NCBI GenBank assembly: GCA_029432795.1
Contig: JARNMJ010000014.1
Span: 1 to 64,000 of the forward strand
Source: Pontiellaceae bacterium B12219
Lineage (GTDB): Bacteria > Verrucomicrobiota > Kiritimatiellia > Kiritimatiellales > Pontiellaceae
Reading direction: 5' to 3'
Length of the DNA stretch: 64,000 nucleotides
Under the pieces are notes generated by a model. It was not told the DNA's origin and did no database searches. It saw nothing but the letters and a program-made list of their open reading frames with translations. The translations under genes were made by a program, and so were the position numbers. Numbering within the stretch: position 1 is the first letter of the stretch; each line of letters begins with the position of its first letter. Positions 53,367-61,598 of the stretch are shown one piece after another.

Positions 53367-53480
53367 AAAGGGAATTTCCACCGTTCTGTCAACGTCCATA
53401 ACCGAAAATCAGTCGATTCGACTTGTTTTTGAACCGCTCAAAACCGACCGTATCGAATCCACAAAATTTAAGGCATATAC

Positions 53481-54275
53481 ATGAAAATGGTAAATAACGC
53501 ACTTTCGATTGGTTCTGTGCTCGGTATTCCAATCCGACTCCACATTTCGCTGCTGATTGCGGTTGGCGCGATCTCGCTGTTTTCCGGACTGCCGTTGCTG
53601 GCAATTCTTATTCTTGCTGTAGGGATTTTCGGCAGCGTTGCGCTTCATGAACTGGGCCATGCGGTTGTTGCCCGCGCTAAGGGGGGCTATATCCACGAGA
53701 TCGTACTCTACCCCTTTGGCGGAGCTGCAAAAATATCCAACCTGCCGACACGCCCAATCGACGAAATCATGGTGGCCATGGCAGGACCGATTGTCAGTCT
53801 GGCCCTGGCGTTTATCTTCCGTTTTTTCGAAGTGACCACCTATTTGAGCTACCTGAATGCCATGCTGTTTTTCTTCAACATTCTGCCTGTTTTTCCAATG
53901 GATGGAGGCCGCGTGCTACGCGCCGCGCTGACCATCAAACATGGCCGGCTGAATGCGACCCGCATGGCAGCGCAGGTCGGGAAATATTTCTGCGGCCTGT
54001 TTGTCATCATCGGCCTTTTCGGAATGCCGTTTCAGCTGCTCGGCCTCATCGGTCCGTTCAGATCGAACTTCATGCTGGCCTTTATCGGCGGCTACATCTA
54101 CATGGCCGGACAACAGGAATTGCGGATGGTGATGCTGGAGTATCAGGCCAATCATTTCAGCGGCCACCGAGAAAATGAGATTGAAGTGGAAGTCAGCCCC
54201 CCGCCCTATGCCCGGGGCGGAGATGCTTCAGATTCATTCATGGATCGGTTACGCCGTATGTTCGGCGGAAAATAA
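53481..54275 (+). CDS. M50-family site-2-type intramembrane metalloprotease
   Basis: 264 residues, 5-6 membrane helices. Zinc motif HELGH (SVALHELGHAVVARAKGG) in helix 2-3, the family motif YPFGGAAKI, and third ligand in FNILPVFPMDGGRVLRAAL. It matches the SpoIVFB/Rip-like group without CBS domains. Probably cleaves a membrane-bound regulator, but no anti-sigma partner is adjacent. Confidence 0.88.
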   Translation: MKMVNNALSIGSVLGIPIRLHISLLIAVGAISLFSGLPLLAILILAVGIFGSVALHELGHAVVARAKGGYIHEIVLYPFGGAAKISNLPTRPIDEIMVAMAGPIVSLALAFIFRFFEVTTYLSYLNAMLFFFNILPVFPMDGGRVLRAALTIKHGRLNATRMAAQVGKYFCGLFVIIGLFGMPFQLLGLIGPFRSNFMLAFIGGYIYMAGQQELRMVMLEYQANHFSGHRENEIEVEVSPPPYARGGDASDSFMDRLRRMFGGK

Positions 54276-54295
54276 AAACGCGGCAAATCGCGGAT

Positions 54296-54670
54296 TTATT
54301 TTACAATCGGTTCGCGCCCCGGAGCAGCCGAATCTCCGGGCATTTCCGGAATCTCACGCTGATATTCAATATAGTCATCCGAGCGTTCCTGCTGACGCAC
54401 CTGATATTCCAGAATGATGAACTGCCAAATCGCAATGATGATCAAAATGGAAACAAAAAGAACCCCCATGGAGATCCAGATAATTTTCTCATTTTTCGAT
54501 TTGCGGGCGAGATGAAGCAACCGACGCAAGCCCGAATTCTTACTCCGGCGTTTACGTGAGTGATCATCAAAAGCACGGTTCGAACCGGAACGGCGGCGGC
54601 GCCGTTTTTTCTCGGGTTTGTTGCCGATCGGCATGGCTTCGCGGTTTTTATATATATCGGTGTCTGACAT
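54296..54670 (-). CDS. Uncharacterised single-pass membrane protein
   Basis: 124 residues. Strongly basic N-terminal ~55 residues (KKRRRRRSGSNRAFDDHSRKRRSKN), one transmembrane helix (about 63-85, IIWISMGVLFVSILIIIAIW), then an acidic Pro-rich tail. Not recognised. It follows waaA on the same strand (62-bp gap). Confidence 0.6.
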   Translation of the reverse strand: MSDTDIYKNREAMPIGNKPEKKRRRRRSGSNRAFDDHSRKRRSKNSGLRRLLHLARKSKNEKIIWISMGVLFVSILIIIAIWQFIILEYQVRQQERSDDYIEYQREIPEMPGDSAAPGREPIVK

Positions 54671-54732
54671 CGTTCATTCCATTTAAAAAAAAAGATTTAG
54701 GAAGATGGCATATCGAAAAGGCTTCGTCCAAC

Positions 54733-56022
54733 CTAATTGCCACTCATCCGCTCAACCGTGCGCTCAATGGCTCCACGATTCTGTTCCACCACCTGCTCCG
54801 CAAGCCGGCCCAATTCCACCCGATCATCCGGATTTTCCAGTAATTTCGCAATTGCATTTTCCAATCCCTGAAAATCAGCGACCTGCAATAAGGCTTCTGA
54901 TTTAAGAAAAACAGGCATCACCGCCGGGAAGTTTTCCATATTCGGCCCCACCACAACGGCTTTGCCATACATCGCCGGTTCAATCGGATTCTGCCCGCCG
55001 TGTTCCAACAGACTTTTACCTACAAAAATAATATCGGCCACCGAATAAAAATTCCGCAGCTCACCGGTGGTATCCACCAGCAGGAGGTCCGGTTGTTCCA
55101 ATCCCTGGAAATCAGCCATCTCGCTTCGGCGTACATAGGAAAGTCCCTCTTCCTCGAAACAGGCCACCACTTCATCCCGCCGTTCGGCGTGGCGCGGCAC
55201 TACAATCAGAAACAGTTTCGGGAATGCAACGCGCAGCTTTTTATAGAGCACACAGAGCGCCGCCTCTTCGCCCGGCCAGGTGGATCCCCCCAACAGAATA
55301 ACCGCATCCTCCGGCACATGAATTTTTCGCAAGGCATCGGCCGCCGTCTTTTCCCCTGTCGGATCGCGCTCCGCCACATCAAACTTCACGGTACCCATAA
55401 TATGCACCTCTTCGGGCAAAGCCCCGATGCCGATCATTCGTTCGGCATCCACTTCACCCTGCACACAGATCGGCTTGATTCGCCGCAATATATCCGCCGT
55501 CAGCGACTTTAATTTAAGATACCCTTTATAAGAGCGCTCCGACATCCGCCCATTCACCAGCGAAACAGGAATCCCCTGCTTATCCGCCAAGCGGATCAGG
55601 TTCGGCCAGAATTCACCCTCCACCAGAATAATGCGTTGCGGATTAATAATCCTCAGCACTTTATTGATGATGACAGGAAGATCTACGGGAAAATAAAAAA
55701 GCACATCACGGTCATCAATCTCTTTCATTCCGATGGCATGCGCCGTGGAGGTGGTTGTGCTTAAGGCGAAGTAGCAATCCGGATGAGCCGCGCGATACGC
55801 TTTAATGAAACGAAGCGCGACATAGATTTCACCCACGCTTACGGCATGCACCCAGACCCGGCGATGCTCCCGAAGCCGCGCCTTCGTCAGCGTACCGAAA
55901 TGGCCGATCCGCTGTTCAAAATGCTGGCCATAGCCACCGCGCTTCAGCATGCGCGAAATAAATTTCGGAAGCATGAAAAGAAACACGATCGGGAACAGCA
56001 GATTATAGAGTATCCAAAGCAT
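54733..56022 (-). CDS. waaA: 3-deoxy-D-manno-octulosonic acid (Kdo) transferase
   Basis: 429 residues. N-terminal anchor (MLWILYNLLFPIVFLFML), then GT-B fold: VWVHAVSVGE, FALSTTTSTAHAIG, FYFPVDLPVIINKVLRIINPQRIILVEGEFWPNLI, LVNGRMSERSYKGY, LLGGSTWPGEEAAL, IFVGKSLLEHGGQNPIEPA. Attaches Kdo to lipid A, implying a lipopolysaccharide outer membrane. The start at 56022 gives the usual anchor; 56061 would add 13 residues. Two copies of the FQGLE peptide are encoded by the dispersed palindrome or its near-match. Confidence 0.93.
   Translation of the reverse strand: MLWILYNLLFPIVFLFMLPKFISRMLKRGGYGQHFEQRIGHFGTLTKARLREHRRVWVHAVSVGEIYVALRFIKAYRAAHPDCYFALSTTTSTAHAIGMKEIDDRDVLFYFPVDLPVIINKVLRIINPQRIILVEGEFWPNLIRLADKQGIPVSLVNGRMSERSYKGYLKLKSLTADILRRIKPICVQGEVDAERMIGIGALPEEVHIMGTVKFDVAERDPTGEKTAADALRKIHVPEDAVILLGGSTWPGEEAALCVLYKKLRVAFPKLFLIVVPRHAERRDEVVACFEEEGLSYVRRSEMADFQGLEQPDLLLVDTTGELRNFYSVADIIFVGKSLLEHGGQNPIEPAMYGKAVVVGPNMENFPAVMPVFLKSEALLQVADFQGLENAIAKLLENPDDRVELGRLAEQVVEQNRGAIERTVERMSGN
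54859..54873. repeat. Near-match to the dispersed palindrome
   Basis: TTCCAATCCCTGAAA in waaA; one arm base off the perfect copy at 55096, with the same peptide FQGLE. Confidence 0.45.
55096..55110. repeat. 15-bp dispersed palindrome, copy 19
   Basis: TTCCAATCCCTGGAA in waaA; frame gives FQGLE. Confidence 0.72.
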
Positions 56023-56138
56023 CGCGGCACTATACGCAAATCCATCGGAGACAAAACTCAAAACCTATTGCACGAAGATGATTTTAACACTCATCAGTTA
56101 GGTGCCCCCCAAAAAGCACCACTTCATGGGGGCAAAGA

Positions 56139-56172
56139 AAAACCCCGTTATCATTGCTGATAACGGGGTTTT
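56139..56172 (-). terminator. Terminator downstream of tRNA-Asn
   Basis: Strong stem of AACCCCGTTATCA and its complement with a 4-nt TTGC loop, with TTTTTCTTT following on the minus strand. Also usable on the plus strand. Confidence 0.88.
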
Positions 56173-56176
56173 AAAG

Positions 56177-56251
56177 TGGCTCCGGCGGCTGGGCTCGAAC
56201 CAGCAACCAAGTGATTAACAGTCACCTACTCTACCATTGAGCTACGCCGGA
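56177..56251 (-). tRNA. tRNA-Asn(GUU)
   Basis: 75 nt including an encoded CCA. Acceptor arms TCCGGCG / CGCCGGA with discriminator G, D-arm GCTCAATGGTAGAGT, anticodon loop CTGTTAA (anticodon GTT), T-arm GGTTCGAGCC. Followed by a terminator. Confidence 0.96.
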
Positions 56252-56388
56252 AATCTCGTAAGAGGCGAACAAGATACAATAATCGCAGATTATGTCAACA
56301 CCTTGAAATTAACTTTTTTCGCCCTGTTTTTTACACCGCTTGGAAGCCAAGAACTTGTGAAGGATAATAAATGAAATAATTCTCCAAA

Positions 56389-56994
56389 TCACTCCACTTC
56401 CTGGCGTCCTTTAATGGCTTTCACCAAGGTAGCGCCATCGGAATATTCGATGGCGCTACCGGATGGAAGCCCATAAGCAATTCGCGAAACTTTTACATTT
56501 CGAGTGGAAAGCACTTCTTTTAGATAGCTGGCCGTGGCATCGCTTTCAACATCGGTACCGAGCGCAATGAAGACTTCTGTAATCTGCTCGTCGACCAAAC
56601 GAGCGAGCAGCTTATCAACCCGCAGGTCGGCCGCACCGGTTCCGGACATTGGAGAAATTCGCCCCATGAGCGCGTGATAGCGCCCCTGAAACCCGCCGGA
56701 CTCCTCAATCTTCATAATATCGGCGGGCGACTCCACCACACACAGCACATGGGCATCTTTGCGGTGCCGCGTGCAAAGCTCGCACGGATTGATTGCCGAG
56801 AGCGTTACATTCCCGCACCGCTCACAGTTGGCAATTCCGTCATCGGCTTCCAGCAAGGCATTGGCCAGAATCCGCATCAGCCCCTTACTATCCTGCACCA
56901 ACGCCATGGCCATACGCTCGGCCGTACGCCTTCCAATGCCAGGAAGACGACTCAGGGCGGCAACAAGATTATCCAGGGGAACGAGGTGGTTCAT
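56389..56994 (-). CDS. recR: Recombination mediator RecR
   Basis: 201 residues. Helix-hairpin-helix LSRLPGIGRRTAERMAMAL, zinc finger CERCGNVTLSAINPCELC, Toprim domain (VLCVVESPADIMKIEESGGFQGRYHALMG) and C-terminal SRIAYGLPSGSAIEY. Acts with RecF/RecO in loading RecA at gaps. Downstream of dnaX and ybaB on the same strand, a widely conserved order. Confidence 0.96.
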   Translation of the reverse strand: MNHLVPLDNLVAALSRLPGIGRRTAERMAMALVQDSKGLMRILANALLEADDGIANCERCGNVTLSAINPCELCTRHRKDAHVLCVVESPADIMKIEESGGFQGRYHALMGRISPMSGTGAADLRVDKLLARLVDEQITEVFIALGTDVESDATASYLKEVLSTRNVKVSRIAYGLPSGSAIEYSDGATLVKAIKGRQEVE

Positions 56995-57013
56995 GAGAAT
57001 GAAAAAGTAAGAA

Positions 57014-57062
57014 TTCAGAATGAAGAATTAAAGAGTGCCGATCACCCCTTCTTCATTCTGAA
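57014..57062. repeat. Inverted repeat between ybaB and recR
   Basis: Perfect 14-bp arms TTCAGAATGAAGAA (57014-57027) and complement (57049-57062) around a 21-nt loop. It lies within a presumed operon and could act as an mRNA-processing hairpin or a remnant of a mobile repeat. Confidence 0.65.
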
Positions 57063-57080
57063 ATCTACATGCTAAAATTA

Positions 57081-57395
57081 TTAAAACGGCAACCCGCCCG
57101 GCAGGCCCATGCCGCCGGTCAGCTTGCCCATTTCTTTGGACATGGTGTCCTGCGCGGACGTCAGCACGCCATCGACTGCGGCAAAGACCAGATCTTCGAG
57201 CATTTCAACATCTTCCGGATCAACCGCATCGGGATTGATTTTGATGCTTTTAATTTTCATATCGCAGGTTGCAACGGCTGTAACCATGCCGCCGCCGGCG
57301 GTGAACTGCACTTCGGTCTTCGCCAGTTCGTCCTGCTTCTTTTTCATGTTTTTCTGCAGATCCTGCGCCTGCTTCATCATTTTCATCATGTTCAT
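57081..57395 (-). CDS. ybaB: YbaB/EbfC nucleoid-associated protein
   Basis: 104 residues. MNMMKMMKQAQDLQKNMKKK start, then the strand/helix core FTAGGGMVTAVATCDMKIKSIKI and VEMLEDLVFAAVDGVLTSA. A Gly/Met-rich tail follows. Homodimeric DNA-binding protein typically encoded between dnaX and recR, as here. Confidence 0.93.
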   Translation of the reverse strand: MNMMKMMKQAQDLQKNMKKKQDELAKTEVQFTAGGGMVTAVATCDMKIKSIKINPDAVDPEDVEMLEDLVFAAVDGVLTSAQDTMSKEMGKLTGGMGLPGGLPF

Positions 57396-57441
57396 GATTT
57401 AGTCCTTCGTTCTTTGTGCTTAGTCCGTAGTTAAATATTTT

Positions 57442-57462
57442 GTGAGCCGTGAGCCGTGAGCC
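57442..57462. repeat. Short tandem repeat, 3 x 7 bp
   Basis: GTGAGCC three times in tandem, between dnaX and ybaB. Possible slippage site; no function evident. Confidence 0.7.
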
Positions 57463-57490
57463 GTGAAGTTCACGCATCAATAATCACGCT

Positions 57491-59134
57491 TCATTCTCTG
57501 ATATCCGTGATCTCCCCATTAAACGTGTCGACCACCAGTTTGACAATCGGGTTTGCATACCATTTCTGCTCTTTCGTCTGAATGACGGTGCCGCCGGGAC
57601 CGTGACCGGTGACGGGGCTGTCGGACGGCAGCGGACGAATATCATCGGCCTTCAGAGGCTCAAATACGATGGAAAGCATGCGGCCGATTCGTTTTTCAAC
57701 GGCACGACTGAGTGCAACTTTGGTGCGGTCGTCTTCCAGGCGTTTCCGATCGTTGGAAAACTCGGGATCGAACCCAACCGTAAGGTGGGTTTCGTCGGTC
57801 CGAAGAGGCGCGGTGTTGAGCAGGTAGCTTTTGGCGAGCGAGTTGGCGCGGCCGGTTTCCTCAATCAGATCATGCCATTTTTCGAGGAGTAAATTGACCT
57901 CATCGGCTGAGGCTATCTTTTTTTTTTGAGGCTCTCCACCGTAGGATGGAGCAGATTCTGAAACTCCGGAAGTGCCTATCCGGCCGGATTTAAAGTTTTT
58001 TTTTAGGGCCGCTACCTGTTTAAGCAGCTCGTTAACCGTTGCCGTTTCAGCCGCTCGGGAACAGCGTATCAGCCCGGTTTCGAGCAGGGTTTTCTTGGAA
58101 AGGGCAAAGCGCATCCGGCCGTCGGTTTCAACGAGTGCGTCGATAATGCGCAACACCCGGCCCGCCTCGGTTTCCGGTGCCAGCGTATTGTAAAATTCCA
58201 ACTGTGTTTCCGGCAGCTCCAGCGCACTCGCCCCTTTTCCGGCATAGAGCACCACCAGCAGATTTCGGAAACTTTCGAGCATTTCCATTACGACCCGCTG
58301 CAGGTCTTTTCCGGATTGGTCCATCTCGGAAATGATGTTGATGATTTTCGGCACATCCGATTTAAGAATGGCCATCGTGAGCGCTTCGAGTACGTGTCGG
58401 GAAACCAGACCGAAAACAGCAAGCACGTCGTCTTCGTCGATTTCCTTACCTCGGAAAGAGATAATTTGATCGAGTGCGGATTCGGCGTCGCGCAATCCAC
58501 CTTCGGCACCGCGGGCAATGGCAATCATGGCATCTTCGGTAATGGAAATGCCTTCCTCTTTACAGCCTTTCCGCAGACGGTCAACAATGTCCTGCACCGA
58601 AATCCGGCGCAGATCAAACCGCTGACAGCGGGAAAGAATGGTGGGGAGCACCTTGTGCACATCGGTGGTGGCAAAAATAAATTTTACGTGATCCGGCGGC
58701 TCTTCCAGCGTTTTCAGCAGCGCATTAAAGGCGGCGGTGGAAAGCATGTGCACTTCGTCAATGATATAAATTTTATAGGGACCGCGCGCCGGAGAATAGC
58801 GGGCGTTGTCGCGCAGATCGCGTACCTGATCGACGCCATTGTTGGAGGCGCCATCGATTTCAATCACATCCAGGCTGTTACCGGCCATGACTTCTTTGCA
58901 GGAGTCGCAGACATCGCATGGAGTTGGCGTCGGACCCTTTTCGCAATTCAGGGCTTTGGCAAGGATGCGGGCGGAGGTTGTTTTTCCGGTTCCGCGGGAA
59001 CCCACAAACATATACGCATGCGCCACCCGGTCGGTTTCAATCGCATTGGTGAGCGTTTTAGTGACGTGGCCCTGCCCCACAACATCGGAAAACTGTTGCG
59101 GTCGCCATTTTCGAGCTAGAACTTCGTATGCCAT
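57491..59134 (-). CDS. dnaX: DNA polymerase III subunits gamma and tau
   Basis: 547 residues. AAA+ clamp loader: RKWRPQQFSDVVGQGHV, Walker A GSRGTGKTTSARILAKAL, zinc-binding CDVCDSCKEVMAG, Walker B IYIIDEVHML, and sensor FATTDVHKVLPTILSRCQRFD. Domain III ends near 365. The C-terminal third is variable, as in tau. At codon ~403 a run of ten A residues contains the heptamer A-AAA-AAG, with frameshift-stimulating elements around it, so a shorter gamma product (~411 residues) is likely. First gene of dnaX-ybaB-recR. A G-variant dispersed palindrome encodes SNDRK. Confidence 0.96.
   Translation of the reverse strand: MAYEVLARKWRPQQFSDVVGQGHVTKTLTNAIETDRVAHAYMFVGSRGTGKTTSARILAKALNCEKGPTPTPCDVCDSCKEVMAGNSLDVIEIDGASNNGVDQVRDLRDNARYSPARGPYKIYIIDEVHMLSTAAFNALLKTLEEPPDHVKFIFATTDVHKVLPTILSRCQRFDLRRISVQDIVDRLRKGCKEEGISITEDAMIAIARGAEGGLRDAESALDQIISFRGKEIDEDDVLAVFGLVSRHVLEALTMAILKSDVPKIINIISEMDQSGKDLQRVVMEMLESFRNLLVVLYAGKGASALELPETQLEFYNTLAPETEAGRVLRIIDALVETDGRMRFALSKKTLLETGLIRCSRAAETATVNELLKQVAALKKNFKSGRIGTSGVSESAPSYGGEPQKKKIASADEVNLLLEKWHDLIEETGRANSLAKSYLLNTAPLRTDETHLTVGFDPEFSNDRKRLEDDRTKVALSRAVEKRIGRMLSIVFEPLKADDIRPLPSDSPVTGHGPGGTVIQTKEQKWYANPIVKLVVDTFNGEITDIRE
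57744..57758. repeat. 15-bp dispersed palindrome, copy 20 (G variant)
   Basis: TTCCGATCGTTGGAA in dnaX, in the tau-specific part; frame gives SNDRK. Confidence 0.62.
57898..57937 (-). promoter_or_regulatory. dnaX programmed frameshift / slippage cassette
   Basis: Minus strand, 5' to 3': Shine-Dalgarno-like GGAGAG (57937-57932), ten A residues (57927-57918) ending in the slippery A-AAA-AAG (57923-57917), a 4-nt spacer, then hairpin CCTCA/TGAGG (57912-57898). A -1 ribosomal shift meets TGA at 57902-57900; loss of one A would give TAG at once. Either route makes a gamma-like protein of about 406-411 residues. Confidence 0.8.
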
Positions 59135-59163
59135 GTGATAATGCGTAATCCGTAATGCGTGAC

Positions 59164-59178
59164 TTCCAACCGCTGGAA
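59164..59178. repeat. 15-bp dispersed palindrome, copy 21
   Basis: TTCCAACCGCTGGAA, intergenic, ~30 bp upstream of dnaX and downstream of the SRP RNA. Confidence 0.72.
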
Positions 59179-59208
59179 GCTAGCGTTTCTTCCTCCCTCG
59201 GGGGAAGC

Positions 59209-59362
59209 GAACGAGACGGTTCCCGGCCAGCGCTCCCGCCGGCGAGTCCGAACACCCGAAAAACATGGTGTACCGTTGCTGCCTTCCGACCCTGGCGGGG
59301 TTAACCCGATTTCGTCATCCGGATGCCAACGTTCAACACGCGTGCCGGGAACCGTCTCGTTC
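59209..59362 (-). ncRNA. ffs: Signal recognition particle RNA (4.5S-type)
   Basis: The minus strand contains AACCCCGCCAGGGTCGGAAG followed by GCAGCAACGGTA, the conserved apical domain with its GGAA tetraloop that binds Ffh. The ends are set by a perfect 19-bp terminal helix (59362-59344 with 59227-59209), which continues beyond with one mismatch. About 154 nt, longer than the ~110-nt E. coli RNA; exact ends are estimated. Confidence 0.88.
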
Positions 59363-59458
59363 CCTTCCCTTTTAAGGGGAAGAACGAGGAAGATACTCGG
59401 GGCGGTGGTTCATGGCAAGCCCGCGCGGGCGGAAACTGATTTTCCCGGGGACGGAACC

Positions 59459-60586
59459 CTAATTGGCGCGGCGAATCATGACCAGACCGTAAATCTGTCC
59501 CAGCACAATCGGAACCCAGGGGAGGAGCCACGGATAGAACTGCGGCGATTTATCAAACGTGTCCGACAGAATGATGAAGATATAATAAACAAACATGATC
59601 GCCAGGCTCATGAGCATGCCAATCGAAGATTCTTTGCGGTGCGAGGTGATGCCCAGCGGAATGGCCACCAGCACAAACATCAGCGGAGCAATCGCCAGAC
59701 AAATGCGCTGATGAAACTCAATCAGGTCGCGGCCATGCTCGATTTTCATGTCGTATTTACGCATCCACCCAATATCCGCCTCCGGGTTCCGGATTACATA
59801 GATCAGTTCTTTGAAGGAGAGATATTTCCGCTTTTTGCGAATGGAACTGGGTTTTGTCAGATCATTCAAATCAACCTGAATGGGATGTTTCCGGGCGTTG
59901 ATGTAATGAGATTTACCCGGATTTTCAGCATCGGCCAACTCGATGCGTACATTGAACAGATCGATATTCAGCAGCATATTCTCGCGGTCGAGGCTCAGGA
60001 TTCCGCTTTCCGCACGGACGGTATCTGTGATTTCATCCGTCTCTTTATCGACTCGGTACACAACGAGATCCTTGACCTTGTTTTTATTCTTTTTGCCGAC
60101 ATAGATCATGTAACCGGGAAACTCGCGGATAAAGCGCCCCTCTTCCAACAGTTTTATCGGATCTTCCACCCCCATGCTCAGTGCATTTTTTTTGAGATGT
60201 TCGGCTGCCATCGTGGTTTGGGGATAGATGGTGAAGCTATTGTAAAAACAGATCGCACTCAGAAATATTGAAAACAGAATAATCGGAGACGAAATCTGCC
60301 ATAGACTCAGCCCGCCACCCCGCATGGCGGCCAGCTCGCTGTCGGACGAGAGTCGCCCGAAAAGCAGGAGGGTTGAAAAAAGTGCGCTGATCGGAATAGT
60401 GAATGAAAGTGAATACGGCAGCGTATACACCGCAAACTGACCGATGACCCCCAATGGCAGCCCCTTTGCCATATAATCGATCAGCTTATACATTGTACCA
60501 ATGCTGAACGCGAAGGTGATCAGCATCAACGCCGTCCCGAAAATCGTCAAATAATCAAACAACAAATATTTACTTAGTTTGCGCAA
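59459..60586 (-). CDS. LptF/LptG-family lipopolysaccharide export permease
   Basis: 375 residues. Six transmembrane helices, three at each end (about 10-30, 50-75, 95-120 and 290-370), flanking a periplasmic jellyroll domain (about 135-260). LFGRLSSDSELAAMRGGGLSLWQI is the coupling-helix motif. It should pull lipopolysaccharide from the inner membrane with LptB. Whether it is LptF or LptG cannot be decided, and no partner permease is adjacent. Probably transcribed before SRP RNA and dnaX on the same strand. Confidence 0.88.
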   Translation of the reverse strand: MRKLSKYLLFDYLTIFGTALMLITFAFSIGTMYKLIDYMAKGLPLGVIGQFAVYTLPYSLSFTIPISALFSTLLLFGRLSSDSELAAMRGGGLSLWQISSPIILFSIFLSAICFYNSFTIYPQTTMAAEHLKKNALSMGVEDPIKLLEEGRFIREFPGYMIYVGKKNKNKVKDLVVYRVDKETDEITDTVRAESGILSLDRENMLLNIDLFNVRIELADAENPGKSHYINARKHPIQVDLNDLTKPSSIRKKRKYLSFKELIYVIRNPEADIGWMRKYDMKIEHGRDLIEFHQRICLAIAPLMFVLVAIPLGITSHRKESSIGMLMSLAIMFVYYIFIILSDTFDKSPQFYPWLLPWVPIVLGQIYGLVMIRRAN

Positions 60587-60701
60587 AAAATGCCCCCCAA
60601 TGAATCCAAAGAATATAGAGCCTCAATACTATCGGCTCAAGCCAAGAGCCCACATTTGGAAGCTGAACCAAAAGCCCTGCAGCAGGGCGAAACCATCCGA
60701 G

Positions 60702-61598
60702 TTAATTACAGGGCCTTGTTGATCTGAAAAATTGAGACAAACGCATCTCAAGCACTTTTCTTCTTTTCAATCTGTATCCATTAGGGAACGCAACTGAATT
60801 GCAGTTACGCAACCCTTTTGCCAGCGCCCGATCAATATACAACGTTCTGAACCAGTAGTTTCTAAGCGTATTTAGTGTATCAAAGCCTTCAGAACCATAA
60901 CGGCGTTCAATCATAGCCAAAAATTCTTTGCGCCCCTGCTCCTCGTAGGCTGACCTTGTCTCACTTCTCTTCCCCGCCTTATAGGCCATCAATGAGTCAC
61001 GATGCACCTCAACATCTTTGATACGGAAATTAAGAAAACCATGTTTGTGAGCACATATCTCTAAATCGAAATCCATTGCCCACCCACGTATCAATGACAC
61101 ATCAAAAAAAGAAGTTTTCTCCTTCTTCAAAATCTCAAGCAACTGACGAGAAATACAAAAGTGAGTGGCCTCTCCGACTTGAGAAATAAGATATTTAGCT
61201 TCAGAATCGTCTTTCAAATGCGACTGAAACCGCTCCAAAGCTTCCTGTTCTGTAAACTGTAAAGTTCCAACCTTGAAGGGAAGGGACATTACAGCACCTA
61301 TAGCTTTATCGAGTTCCTGCTTATAGGGCACATGCGCATCAAACTGGAGACTTGTACTGGTATAAAAGAAGTAATCAAAATCATAATTCAACATGACATG
61401 GTTCAGAAGAAAACGGATACCCGTGCCAAAAAAATTATTCACCTCAACGCTTAAATTCGTCAACGGAGAGGGCTCAACTTTATCCGAACCATTGTCAAAG
61501 AGTATTACGTGATCAAACCCATCAGCGATGAGCTTCTTATAAGTCACCTCTGCTTTTTCAGGTTCGTTGTAATGAATAACGGCCGCAATAATTTTCAT
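60702..61598 (-). CDS. Glycosyltransferase, GT2-like
   Basis: 298 residues. MKIIAAVIHYNEPEKAEVTYKKL and VILFDNGSD recall the nucleotide-sugar binding start of GT-A enzymes, and DFDYFFYTSTSLQFDAH resembles the DxD region although the DxD is not clear. WAMDFDLEICAHKHGF is like the acceptor-side ED motif. Probably builds surface polysaccharide. Its ATG overlaps the stop of the upstream fusion gene by one base (TAATG), so translation is coupled. AT-richer than the core genes. Confidence 0.65.
   Translation of the reverse strand: MKIIAAVIHYNEPEKAEVTYKKLIADGFDHVILFDNGSDKVEPSPLTNLSVEVNNFFGTGIRFLLNHVMLNYDFDYFFYTSTSLQFDAHVPYKQELDKAIGAVMSLPFKVGTLQFTEQEALERFQSHLKDDSEAKYLISQVGEATHFCISRQLLEILKKEKTSFFDVSLIRGWAMDFDLEICAHKHGFLNFRIKDVEVHRDSLMAYKAGKRSETRSAYEEQGRKEFLAMIERRYGSEGFDTLNTLRNYWFRTLYIDRALAKGLRNCNSVAFPNGYRLKRRKVLEMRLSQFFRSTRPCN

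Larger units (their letters stand above)
59135..59458. other. Intergenic region holding SRP RNA
   Basis: 324 bp between the lptF/G-type gene and dnaX, both on the minus strand. It holds the SRP RNA and one dispersed palindrome; no protein gene is evident. Confidence 0.7.
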
